Source: Saccharicrinis fermentans DSM 9555 = JCM 21142
GTDB lineage: Bacteria > Bacteroidota > Bacteroidia > Bacteroidales > Marinilabiliaceae
DNA: 64,000 bases
Reading direction: 5' to 3'
NCBI RefSeq assembly: GCF_000517085.1
Contig: NZ_KI912107.1
Location: forward strand, 2,477,980 to 2,541,979
The translations under genes and the position numbers were made by a program. Shown here piece after piece: positions 56,543-64,000 of this stretch (position 1 is the stretch's first letter; each line of letters begins with the position of its first letter). The notes under the pieces were generated by a model, which made no database searches, was not told the origin of the DNA, and worked only from the letters and a program-made list of their open reading frames with translations.

Positions 56543-57826
56543 ATGCAAATACTTCAACAATTAAATAGCACTGAAAAAAAAGCCTTTAAGCTTCATTTAT
56601 TTTACAGCAGCATTGACGGTGTTGCTCGTGGTGCTCTGGTATTAAACGAGTTTATTTTTATTAAATCACTCAAAGGATCCAATGTACAGCTAGCATTTTT
56701 GTTTCAGTTTAGCATGGTGGTATTTTTATTTGCTATGTTGGCCAATGAGGTGATGCGACGTTATCCCAACCGAAAAACATTATTAAGAACAGTTGGTATT
56801 TTAACCAGACTACCACTGGTTATCTTCTCTATATTTCCGGCCGTCAATGCCGAAACAGGACTATCACCCAACTTCCTCTTCCTATTTTTGGGCGTATTCC
56901 TACTTTTCTATACCTCTCAGATAGCTGTAATCCCCTCTATCAATCAATATTTAAAAGGAAATTACAGGCACAATAACTTTGGAAAACTTTTCAGTTATTC
57001 CACTACGGTAAACAAAATATTAATGATGGTATCGATCTTTACCGTTGGCTTACTGCTGGATCATGATGCCAATTCCTATCGTATATTCTATCCTTTGGTA
57101 GGAATTTTAGGGGTTATCTCTATATTCCAACTCACCCGTATAGATTTTAAACAGAAGCTGGAACCAACTACAACACCCATAACAAAGGCGCTAGGAAATT
57201 CTTTTAAACGCATCTTCTCCATCTTAAAAAACAACACTCCTTTTCGTCACCTCGAGATAGGATTTATACTTTATGGTTTTGCATGGATGAGTACACATGC
57301 CGTTGTTACCATTTTCTACAAAGAAGCGCTGGATCTAAACTATTCGTCGGTATCCTTTTACAACAACGCCTATAACTTAGTAGCCATATGCGTATTACCT
57401 TTATTTGGAAAGCTAATAGGAAAAAACGATCCTCGACGATTTGGAATCATCACATTCAGTTCCTTGATGATGTTTATTTTTTTCACAGGTCTATCGGAAT
57501 ATTTTACAAGTTACAATGAAATATGGGGCTTGAAATTATATCATATGTTATTAATTGCTGTAATTTTCAACGGCCTATTTATGGGTAGCATGCCTATTCT
57601 TTGGGGAATTGGGAGTAGTTACTTCTGTGAGCCACACGAAGCCGCCGATTATCAATCGGTCCATCTATTTTTAACTGGTGCAAGGGCTCTTTTTGCACCT
57701 ATCATAGGCATACAGTTATATGAGTATTTTGGCTTTAGTATCACCTATCTGGCAGGAATAGCCTTTTTAGTTCTCGCTATTTTTCTAATGATCTATTCCG
57801 AAAAAAGATTCCCCAAAAACACATAA
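56543..57826 (+). CDS. MFS-type transporter
   Basis: This 427-residue protein runs from the ATG at 56543; a TTG two codons earlier is unlikely. About twelve hydrophobic segments form two six-helix halves separated by a basic loop (KQKLEPTTTPITKALGNSFKRIF). A charged loop after the second helix (NEVMRRYPNRKTLLR) resembles the MFS motif A position. Substrate unknown. A terminator separates it from the upstream lipoprotein gene. Confidence 0.82.
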   Translation: MQILQQLNSTEKKAFKLHLFYSSIDGVARGALVLNEFIFIKSLKGSNVQLAFLFQFSMVVFLFAMLANEVMRRYPNRKTLLRTVGILTRLPLVIFSIFPAVNAETGLSPNFLFLFLGVFLLFYTSQIAVIPSINQYLKGNYRHNNFGKLFSYSTTVNKILMMVSIFTVGLLLDHDANSYRIFYPLVGILGVISIFQLTRIDFKQKLEPTTTPITKALGNSFKRIFSILKNNTPFRHLEIGFILYGFAWMSTHAVVTIFYKEALDLNYSSVSFYNNAYNLVAICVLPLFGKLIGKNDPRRFGIITFSSLMMFIFFTGLSEYFTSYNEIWGLKLYHMLLIAVIFNGLFMGSMPILWGIGSSYFCEPHEAADYQSVHLFLTGARALFAPIIGIQLYEYFGFSITYLAGIAFLVLAIFLMIYSEKRFPKNT

Positions 57827-58000
57827 ATAGTTAAATCACACATTACAAAAATATTTTAATAAGTTAAACATTCTTTAATAAATACAATTCTTCAGGTATT
57901 GTATAGTAAAATAAAACCTTCTTTTTACATTTATAGATTGTACAATGGCAGGGATATATTCACAAAAAAAACAATTTCTTTGCGCAAATATTTCTTTTGA

Positions 58001-60115
58001 ATGGTAAAATTGCATATACACATCAAGCATCAGGCATGGTTTCAACGCTTAGTAAAGGAATTTTGGCGACACCCCAACCGCCTCACTGCAACCAAGGTAA
58101 TGATAACAATGGCAGTTCAAGCCATTCCTTTTATCATCTTAGGAAATCCATTTCTGGTGGTCACCTTATCTCTTGGTACTGTAGCTGCTGCATTGTCTGA
58201 AAGAGATGACCATCCCAGAGGAAGAATAAAAGCTCTGGCCATTACAATTATCAGCTTTGCCATCACCACATTATCTGTCTCACTATTGAAACCTTATCCC
58301 ATTTTATTTGGCACAGGTTTTATAGCATCAACAATCGTATTCGTGCTTATTGGAGGTATTAGCGAAAGATACCGGGGCATTTCCTATGGCGCCATATTGA
58401 TTGGCATTTATGCCATGATAGGATATAGAGAGGAATACCTATGGTACGAACAAGCTCTGTTTTTATGTGCGGGAGCCCTTTTTTACGGACTACTCTCCCT
58501 CTATCTATTATATCGAAAACCATGGCGTTTATTGGAAGAACAGTTGGCTACCGGCTTTATGGCTTTGTCGGAATATTTAAAAGAAAAAGCGAAAAATTTC
58601 CCCTCAGAAAAGTCTGAACAAACCAATCACCAAGCCATTTTAAATATTAAGGTGGTAAATGCTTTGGAGAAATGTAAAGAGGTTATTAATGTGTATGGCC
58701 AGGAAGTGAAATCACAAAAACAACTTATACCATACCTACAACGCTTCATGCTCTTGCAGAGTTTGCATGAACGAGCAGCTTCAGGCCACGAGAATTATGA
58801 AAAATTGGCCGACAAAGAAGAGTATAAAGAACTATTGGAAGGCTTTGCTGAATTACTCCATCAACTTTCTCATGCGTCCAAGTTAGTAGCCGAAAACATG
58901 CTAACCGGGGAACCATATTCACACCCTGTTTCCATAGGTTGGATTGTAAATGCCTTGGAATTTGAAATCGAAAAAGTTCCACAGCATCATAAGCAATTAC
59001 TGGAACTCCTATTGCATAACCTGAATCGTTCGCATCAGTCTTTAAAAAATATTGATCTCCCTGATAAGAGTACCTCTGTTCCTCGACTAGGACAAGATGA
59101 AAGAACGATCCTACAACGCATCAAAGAGCAGTTAAACTGGAGCCACCCCAGACTAAGATATGCCATCAGACTAAGCGCCTGTTTCTTAATTGGATATTTA
59201 ATCATTCAACACTATAAACTTGAAAACGGAGAATGGATATTACTCACCTCCCTATTTGTTAGTCAGCCCACCTACAGTGAAACAAGAAGAAAATTACTGG
59301 AAAGAATCGTGGGGACTTTAACGGGTGTAAGCATTGGGATATTAATGCTACAACTCCTACCTACACAAAGTGGTCAGTTTATACTTTTACTGGCCAGTGG
59401 TTTTAGCTTCTTTTACTGGCGGTTTTCGAACTATTCTTATGCGGTCATTTTTATCAGCATATATGTACTGGCCAATAACCAGCTCACCACAGAGTCGGGC
59501 GGATATGTGCTTATACCAAGAGTAATAGACACACTGATTGGATCATTATTGTCTTTTCTGACCATACGCTTTTTATGGCCCAACTGGCAACATAAACAAA
59601 TACCCAAGTTATTGAGCAAGGCACTACAAAATAACAGCTTATATTTCAATGCCATTATCAACAGAACCAATCTCCAAAAGGACGATTACGATTACCGTTT
59701 GGCTCGCAGACTTGCTCACAAAGCAGACAATGCATTAACATTGGCCTGGCAAAGCATGCAAGTGGAACCCAAAAAAAGAAGGCATTTGATAGAGCAAGCA
59801 TTTAAACTAACCTACCTTAACCATGCCTTACTCTCATACCTATCTGCGCTAGGAGCTCTATACCAAGACCATACAAAACTAGCCCTAGCCCAAGAAATCA
59901 ACACTGCCATAACACTAACCTTAAATAGAACCGCAACACGCTTAAGCAAAGATGAATCTACCCACATAGATTCGTTAAAACCAGTATTAATGAACTTAAG
60001 AGATATGATTAATGATTATTCTCAAGGGAAAGAAAGACAACATCTACGTTTAATATACAATATTGCCGCAGTAAGTAATAAACTATTGAAAGAATCGGCA
60101 TCCTTTCAAAAATGA
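58001..60115 (+). CDS. FUSC/YccS family inner-membrane protein
   Basis: This 704-residue protein has two membrane blocks of about six helices each (residues about 30-170 and 390-520) flanking a soluble helical region, the architecture of YccS/YhfK. The second block has the FUSC_2 motif region ENGEWILLTSLFVSQPTYSETRRKLLERIVGTLTG. Related proteins take part in efflux of aromatic acids. The ATG at 58001 fits. The C-terminal 180 residues are helical and cytoplasmic. Substrate unknown. Confidence 0.9.
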   Translation: MVKLHIHIKHQAWFQRLVKEFWRHPNRLTATKVMITMAVQAIPFIILGNPFLVVTLSLGTVAAALSERDDHPRGRIKALAITIISFAITTLSVSLLKPYPILFGTGFIASTIVFVLIGGISERYRGISYGAILIGIYAMIGYREEYLWYEQALFLCAGALFYGLLSLYLLYRKPWRLLEEQLATGFMALSEYLKEKAKNFPSEKSEQTNHQAILNIKVVNALEKCKEVINVYGQEVKSQKQLIPYLQRFMLLQSLHERAASGHENYEKLADKEEYKELLEGFAELLHQLSHASKLVAENMLTGEPYSHPVSIGWIVNALEFEIEKVPQHHKQLLELLLHNLNRSHQSLKNIDLPDKSTSVPRLGQDERTILQRIKEQLNWSHPRLRYAIRLSACFLIGYLIIQHYKLENGEWILLTSLFVSQPTYSETRRKLLERIVGTLTGVSIGILMLQLLPTQSGQFILLLASGFSFFYWRFSNYSYAVIFISIYVLANNQLTTESGGYVLIPRVIDTLIGSLLSFLTIRFLWPNWQHKQIPKLLSKALQNNSLYFNAIINRTNLQKDDYDYRLARRLAHKADNALTLAWQSMQVEPKKRRHLIEQAFKLTYLNHALLSYLSALGALYQDHTKLALAQEINTAITLTLNRTATRLSKDESTHIDSLKPVLMNLRDMINDYSQGKERQHLRLIYNIAAVSNKLLKESASFQK

Positions 60116-60156
60116 GAATAACGCAGTATTTGGAGTTTTCTTGCAAAGACTAATTA

Positions 60157-60203
60157 TTGAAAATGATGATTTACAAATGGAGCGGAATGTTTCGACTTAT
60201 GTA
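60157..60203 (+). repeat. Dispersed relic encoding ENDxLQxERNxSxY, copy 2
   Basis: The bases read IENDDLQMERNVSTYV and end in a stop soon after. They correspond to 46695-46741 in sequence and orientation. Confidence 0.5.
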
Positions 60204-60258
60204 AGATTATCTCCTTAATTAGATATGATGAACAACTTGCCAACTTACAATATGGTAC

Positions 60259-60672
60259 TTACAATGTATCTATTAATTGATTAACTTTACTTATATTCGC
60301 TTGTCGATCCAATGAAAAGATGCCCGACTCCCTCTCTACCAACCCATAAAGCTGCTGTGCTTTAATATAACATTTTTTGGCCAGTACCTCATCCTTATTT
60401 CTGATATGAATATCACCTCCATTTACCAAAAGACCAGCAACCATCTCTAATCCCTGATAGCTCTCACCAAATTTTTCTTCAAAAATAGATTTTAACTGAT
60501 CAACACCTAAGGATAAGATAGTATCTTCATCTAAATCCAATGCACGTTTCAATCCCTCTCCATAAAGTTTTTGTGCCTGTTTAATTTCTCCATTCTTCAA
60601 TAAACCCAGGATGACAGCTATCATTTTTCCAATTTCTTCAATCATCCTTAAAATATAATCACGTTTTATCAT
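60259..60672 (-). CDS. DUF6483-like helical protein
   Basis: This 137-residue all-helical protein begins MIKRDYILRMIEEIGKMIAVIL, the conserved opening of a small uncharacterised family (DUF6483) found in Firmicutes and Bacteroidota. The rest looks TPR-like (AQKLYGEGLKRALDLDED, AKKCYIKAQQLYGLVERE). Cytoplasmic; function unknown. Single gene between a dispersed repeat and yhcH. Confidence 0.75.
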   Translation of the reverse strand: MIKRDYILRMIEEIGKMIAVILGLLKNGEIKQAQKLYGEGLKRALDLDEDTILSLGVDQLKSIFEEKFGESYQGLEMVAGLLVNGGDIHIRNKDEVLAKKCYIKAQQLYGLVERESGIFSLDRQANISKVNQLIDTL

Positions 60673-60822
60673 TTGAATAAATCCTTATTTAATGTGTTAA
60701 ATATAGTATTTTTTTATGCAATAGGCTTTAAACCTCATACCTTAGCAAATAATATATATATATTTGTAACATGCACAAACTTTTCTCACACAGAAAAATA
60801 AATATGGTGTTGAGTTCCATCA

Positions 60823-60842
60823 TTTGTTAAAAAAATAACAAA
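60823..60842. promoter_or_regulatory. Inverted repeat TTTGTTA-N6-TAACAAA upstream of YhcH gene
   Basis: A perfect 7-bp inverted repeat with an A6 spacer ends 27 bp before the ATG of the YhcH gene. It could be an operator or an mRNA hairpin. Confidence 0.4.
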
Positions 60843-60869
60843 CATATTAAACCGATTAAATAAAAAATT

Positions 60870-61319
60870 ATGATTGTTGATAGCTTAGAAAACGTAAAGC
60901 ATTACAGAAATTTAAATGAAAGAATAAAAAAGGCCTTCGAATTCCTTGAAGAAATAGATTTTGAAAGCATTGAACCTGGAAAATACAATGTAGATGGAGA
61001 CCTGATATTTGCAATCGTGAGCGAATACAACACCAAAGAACATGAGGATGCGCGTCCCGAAGCCCACGAACGCTATTTAGACATACAATATATTGTGAAA
61101 GGTGAGGAATTTATGGGCTATGTACCTTTGGAAGATCAGGAAGTAATGACACCTTATAATGTCGAAAAAGACGTGATTTTTTATCATGCCGAGGTAAGTC
61201 CAGTAAAAATTAGCGAAGGTATGTTTGCCTTATTTTATCCTGGTGACATCCATGCTCCTAGCATGAAAATAGAAACTTCAAAACCCGTAAAAAAAGTAGT
61301 GGTTAAAGTAGCTGTATAG
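60870..61319 (+). CDS. YhcH/YjgK/YiaL family protein
   Basis: This 149-residue cupin-like protein matches the beta-galactosidase beta-subunit / YhcH family. It has the early LNERIKKAFEFLEEIDFESIEPGKY, the ARPEAHERYLDIQYIVKGEE motif with conserved His and Glu residues for metal binding, and FALFYPGDIHAPSMK near the end. E. coli YhcH is in the sialic-acid operon and such proteins act on sugar catabolites. No sugar operon is adjacent here. Confidence 0.93.
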   Translation: MIVDSLENVKHYRNLNERIKKAFEFLEEIDFESIEPGKYNVDGDLIFAIVSEYNTKEHEDARPEAHERYLDIQYIVKGEEFMGYVPLEDQEVMTPYNVEKDVIFYHAEVSPVKISEGMFALFYPGDIHAPSMKIETSKPVKKVVVKVAV

Positions 61320-61376
61320 TTAATCTACTATCTGAAAAATATTATCATTTTATAATTCATGGCTTCTAGGTTTTAC

Positions 61377-61462
61377 TTGAATTTGTTTTTAAGATCAAAA
61401 TGATCCATATGTTTTTTTTATTCTGAGAGATCTATTTTTAAAGACCCTCACAATCAAACTTC
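61377..61462 (+). repeat. Dispersed degenerate repeat, copy 2
   Basis: This region ends with CCTCACAATCAAACTTC (61446-61462) and corresponds to 46748-46826. It abuts the deleted ISAon1-like element that begins at 61514. Confidence 0.45.
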
Positions 61463-61516
61463 GTTGAATTATTCGGAGGAGTTTATTTTTCAAAAAGCCC
61501 ATGAACAAGTTTCGGG

Positions 61517-61732
61517 TCAGTGCCAAAAGTTGGGTGTAAATGTTGTTTGTAGTTGCCATGCAAATATTTTTGTTAATCTGAAGAAGAAGAATTTTACATC
61601 AACAACACCTCTGAATTGCCTTCTGAAATCCTTTACTTTTGCATTGAAAGATTCTGCTGCAGCATTGGTACTTCTGTTATCGAAGAAATTAATGATGTTC
61701 TGAACATGAAAACGGTCGATTATCCTGGTAGT
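61517..61732 (-). pseudogene. ISAon1-type DDE transposase, C-terminal fragment
   Basis: The frame reads TTRIIDRFHVQNIINFF, then DNRSTNAAAESFNAKVKDFR with the catalytic-glutamate region. It continues RGVVDVKFFFFRLTKIFA and stops at 61517-61519 next to the inverted repeat. These are the last 70 or so residues of ISAon1-family transposases; about two thirds of the protein upstream is deleted. Confidence 0.78.
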
Positions 61733-62118
61733 CTTTGAAAAACATTTAAAAAAGCATACTCTTCGCTCATTCGAGTACCCTTACCCTGCGCTATTACTTC
61801 CCAATTACGGCTTACTTGTTTCTTTTTACTATTAATCGTAATCTCCCAACGTCGTCGCCTAACCTTTAGCTTTACTAGCATATTACGAATAGGGTAATTA
61901 TCAATATAACGAGCTTCCATAAAACCACTCGACCTATAGGGATAAGATTGGTATTCTGATGGTATAATGTCTTTTTCTTCAAGTGTTAATTCCAACTGTT
62001 TATCGTAAATATGCTTTCCGCTTGAAGATTTTCTATAGGATACGATCTGGAAATAATCTAATATCCCTTCTGGTAAGAATAGAGCCAGTAGCTCCGATGA
62101 TAGTTCTTTTTTCTCAAT
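61720..62118 (-). pseudogene. ISAon1 family transposase N-terminal region protein, degenerate
   Basis: The frame opens after a TAA at 62119-62121 with ATT-GAG-AAA (IEKKELSSELLALFLPEG), continues DYFQIVSYRKSSSGKHIYDK and a central KLKVRRRRWEI, and ends KGTRMSEEYAFLNVFQRLPG. This matches the N-terminal region proteins that accompany ISAon1 transposases. The expected ATG appears as ATT, and the 3' end runs into the deletion junction with the transposase fragment. A TTG at 61995 would give only a 91-residue product. Confidence 0.7.
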
Positions 62119-62238
62119 TTATTAAATCCGTTTCCATTTAACAGCTAAACAAATACTTTTTTTAACAGACCCAACTTTTTTGCGTGATCCCTTTTATGAA
62201 ACGAGGCATAGTATTTCTAATACATATCTTAAAACAAG

Positions 62239-62270
62239 AAACCCCGTTTTGTTTGGACAAAATGGGGTTT
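62239..62270. terminator. Intrinsic terminator
   Basis: AAACCCC (62239-62245) pairs with GGGGTTT (62264-62270), and the stem continues inward through TTTTGT/ACAAAA. It is U-rich on both sides and lies after the minus-strand gene at 62294. Confidence 0.8.
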
Positions 62271-62293
62271 TATTTTCAATATTGTATAACAGA

Positions 62294-62767
62294 TTAGTCT
62301 TCCGGCCAGATATACTCTTCTTTTTCATCATCCCAAATAGGACCATACTGTATCTCAGTAACAGCTCCATTCTCAAGCCAGAAATTAACACTGGCTTCAT
62401 AAAAGGAAATGACTTCATGATCGGGACTCTCCGGAGAGGAAACATCTTCTCTATCATACTCTCCCAAGTCCAAGACCGATACCTTAGCCAGTAGGTCATC
62501 ATCGGTATTACCAACTAACTTCAGCCCTTCTAAAACAGCATCCGAGGTGCTCACAGCAATAGACCCCAATCGCCAGTCATCCAGCTCATCAAAAGAAACT
62601 GAAAGCTCCAGCTCATCATAATGATAGGCTTCCGTATTATCCTCTGCCTCTTCGCTACTGGCATAAGCGTCAATTTCATCAGGCTCACCTAAAATTGCTT
62701 TCACTTCTTCGCGGGTCATACCGAAACGAATCTCATCAAACCCCTTACCAATTAAAATCTCTTTCAT
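62294..62767 (-). CDS. Hypothetical acidic protein with SmpA/OmlA-like repeat motif
   Basis: This 157-residue protein runs from the ATG at 62767 (MKEILIGKGFDEIRF); a frame nine codons longer starts inside the promoter. The opening IRFGMTREEVKAILGEPDEID is the helix-turn motif of SmpA/BamE-like folds. It has no signal peptide and is strongly acidic (many E/D), so it is cytoplasmic. Small acidic BamE-fold proteins of this sort are often immunity or accessory proteins, but no toxin partner is seen here. Function unknown. Confidence 0.65.
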   Translation of the reverse strand: MKEILIGKGFDEIRFGMTREEVKAILGEPDEIDAYASSEEAEDNTEAYHYDELELSVSFDELDDWRLGSIAVSTSDAVLEGLKLVGNTDDDLLAKVSVLDLGEYDREDVSSPESPDHEVISFYEASVNFWLENGAVTEIQYGPIWDDEKEEYIWPED

Positions 62768-62797
62768 ACGTCTAAATTTGCTTTTAACGGCCATATG

Positions 62798-62965
62798 AAA
62801 CTCGCCACCTTAGTCATTTTCCTATGTGATAAGAGCTTACTCATGGCTCATTGCATATACTTACATTTTATTTCCAATAACCATACTAAACTCACCAATA
62901 GAATCATCTACCTTAGTGAGAACAAGTCTCTCATGGCTCCTTGCATATATTTTCCAGCTAAAAAA
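62798..62965. repeat. Degenerate tandem repeat, 90-bp period
   Basis: Unit 1 (62798-62887) and unit 2 (62888-62965, partial) both begin AAACTC[G/A]CCA and share CTCATGGCTC[A/C]TTGCATATA at 62840-62859 and 62930-62949 (19 of 20 identical). The offset is exactly 90 bp throughout and about two thirds of compared positions match. Neither unit codes convincingly. Confidence 0.65.
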
Positions 62966-63186
62966 ATAAAAATAGTCTGCAAAGAAACAACATCTCTTTA
63001 TTACTTAGTCCTTCTTTTACTTTTTTAGCGTGCACAATATAAGTCAATAATTATTGAAACCTATAATCACGATGCAAATTTTACACAAAATTCACAATTA
63101 AAATTCACTTCACTTTTAAGCAACACAACGGGGGACACATTCATACGCTGAAGTAAACGAATGCAAACAGTAATATCACTGCAAAA
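62966..63186. other. Intergenic region, no gene
   Basis: This AT-rich stretch lies between the tandem repeat and the B12-binding regulator. No promoter or hairpin stands out. Confidence 0.3.
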
Positions 63187-64000
63187 CTACAAGGTATGCA
63201 ATACCGCCCTAAAATCGCTGGCACTAGATATCAAATGAAAACCATCCGGAATCATATGTCCATGATTTTTGACCTGCAGTCCCGTAATTAGAAAAGGTGT
63301 ATCTTGTAAGCCTTCTTTATATGATTTTAATAGTGCTTCCAAATCCCCTTCTGATGAGGGATTAATAAAGGATGTAAAAAATGCATCAGCTTTTTGTATT
63401 TGATTAATTGCCTTTAAATCCTCAAAGGGAACCGATACACCTAAATATATAACGCGAAATCCTGCCTTACGGGCTAGTAGACTATAAAACAACAGTCCTA
63501 TTTCATGTAATTCATCTTCTGCCAAAAAGAAGGTTATTTGCTTTGCATTTTTTTCCTTCACCATTTCATTATCGATGGCAACAATTAACTTTTGACGTAT
63601 CAGATTACTAATAAAATGTTCCTGTGCCGGATTAATTGTACCTGCTTGCCACAACACACCAATCCTGTCTAAAAAAGGAAACAGTATTTCTTCCACTGTA
63701 TTTTCAAACCCCCTTTTTATGATAGAAGTCGTTAATACATTGTTGAACTTATATTCATTAAGTTCCAACATCGACACCACCAGACTTTCTATTTGTATAT
63801 TTGTATTTCCATGATCCAAGCACAGGTCAATAACCTTTTCTTTTAACTGATGATTGTCTAGGTTGGCAATTTTAGAAATCTTAAAACCATTTTGATTGAG
63901 TATAGAAATATTTAATATACGCTTTAAATCATCATCGGAGTATTTTCTTATATTGGTATTGCTACGCATAGGCTCGATCACCCCATACCTTCTTTCCCAA
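63187..64000 (-). CDS. CarH-like B12-binding MerR family regulator, 5' end outside window
   Basis: The reading frame is open to the window edge (WERRYGVIEPMRSNTNIRKYSDDDL), so the first part of the MerR helix-turn-helix is missing; at least 270 residues are visible. After the HTH end comes a helical B12-binding cap with LWQAGTINPAQEHFISN, an exact W-x9-EH motif as in CarH/LitR light sensors. The cobalamin-binding Rossmann domain has DELHEIGLLFYSLLARKAGFRVIYLG with the ligand histidine in the E-x-H-x-x-G pattern. Such proteins bind adenosylcobalamin as tetramers in the dark and release DNA in light. Targets lie outside the window. Confidence 0.88.
   Translation of the reverse strand, partial: WERRYGVIEPMRSNTNIRKYSDDDLKRILNISILNQNGFKISKIANLDNHQLKEKVIDLCLDHGNTNIQIESLVVSMLELNEYKFNNVLTTSIIKRGFENTVEEILFPFLDRIGVLWQAGTINPAQEHFISNLIRQKLIVAIDNEMVKEKNAKQITFFLAEDELHEIGLLFYSLLARKAGFRVIYLGVSVPFEDLKAINQIQKADAFFTSFINPSSEGDLEALLKSYKEGLQDTPFLITGLQVKNHGHMIPDGFHLISSASDFRAVLHTL

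Larger units (their letters stand above)
61514..62191 (-). mobile_element. Deletion derivative of an ISAon1-family insertion sequence
   Basis: A 678-bp element is bounded by terminal inverted repeats sharing an AAAGTTGGGT core: 61514-61535 (GGGTCAGTGCC-AAAAGTTGGGT form) and 62169-62191 (ACCCAAC ... GATCCC, its inverse). Inside are the N-terminal-region gene and the C-terminal end of the DDE transposase, but the central part of the transposase is missing. It is non-autonomous. No clear target-site duplication was found. Confidence 0.75.

Noticed and set aside
62795-63028. A 77-codon open frame on the plus strand
   Set aside because: It runs straight through the 90-bp tandem repeat and shows low-complexity composition, so it is a by-product of the repeat.
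1-64000. CRISPR array, rRNA or tRNA genes
   Set aside because: No regularly spaced identical repeats, no 16S/23S core motifs and no cloverleaf with CCA-type acceptor were seen on reading the intergenic regions. A tRNAscan or CRISPR finder run would settle this.

Overview
The window is 64 kb of AT-rich chromosome from a member of the Bacteroidota. The evidence is a type IX secretion (T9SS) C-terminal sorting domain, TonB-dependent and carboxypeptidase-regulatory-domain outer-membrane proteins, promoters of the Bacteroidota TAnnTTTG type, Bacteroidota-style SecA and RNase Y, and relics of Bacteroidota mobile elements. NfnAB, a large exported sulfatase/carbohydrate cluster and an osmolyte transporter suggest a marine, at least facultatively anaerobic polysaccharide degrader (Marinilabiliales-like). 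That taxonomic placement is inference.

Layout. 0.1-7.6 kb: an outer-membrane protein, a decayed REP-associated transposase, an SDR / membrane protein / AraC unit, a zinc-ribbon protein and a T9SS cargo protein whose secretion signal is broken. 7.6-12.6 kb: an nfnA-nfnB-DHOD-like-mscS operon and a SUI1/YciH protein. 12.6-15.8 kb: a His-rich exported protein and a TonB-dependent receptor, probably metal uptake, behind a palindromic operator. 15.8-21.9 kb: PhnA-like protein, pyrB-pyrI-flavin reductase preceded by a leader ORF with an attenuator, an EamA exporter, a PatB-type lyase and a lipoprotein. 22-27.7 kb: three sugar-nucleotide genes (fcl, gmd, a WbpP-like epimerase), RNase Y, ZapA and a ZapB-like coiled coil. 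27.8-36.8 kb: an M23 peptidase, then a four-gene minus-strand block (Asp-box propeller, beta-helix protein, sulfatase, CBM9) for a sulfated glycan. 37-42.8 kb: Cys-rich protein, exported HAD dehalogenase, an outer-membrane barrel next to an OpuC-like ABC transporter with fused permease and binding protein, and a TetR regulator. 42.9-46.4 kb: a C69 dipeptidase and a second AraC/SDR pair. 46.4-49 kb: relics and an RHS C-terminal tip overlapping a lipoprotein gene. 49-56.5 kb: lgt, secA, M48 and rhomboid proteases and small lipoproteins. 56.5-61.4 kb: MFS and FUSC membrane proteins, DUF6483-like and YhcH-like proteins. 61.4-64 kb: a deleted ISAon1-like element, a 90-bp degenerate tandem repeat and, running off the end, a CarH-type B12-binding MerR regulator.

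The most noteworthy points are: (1) a pyrBI leader closely resembling the E. coli UTP-sensing attenuator, with a leader ORF crossing an intrinsic terminator and stopping 4 nt before pyrB; (2) an RHS tip with an overlapping lipoprotein gene, a candidate orphan toxin/immunity pair; (3) a CarH-like regulator with an exact W-x9-EH motif; (4) two mobile elements (RAYT, ISAon1-like) that both kept their ends and lost their middle; (5) two exported-protein genes (6.0 kb and 55.8 kb) whose bodies are intact but whose signal-peptide codons are destroyed; and (6) dispersed degenerate repeats shared between 46.7 kb and 60.2/61.4 kb. No rRNA, tRNA, CRISPR array or SusCD pair was seen.
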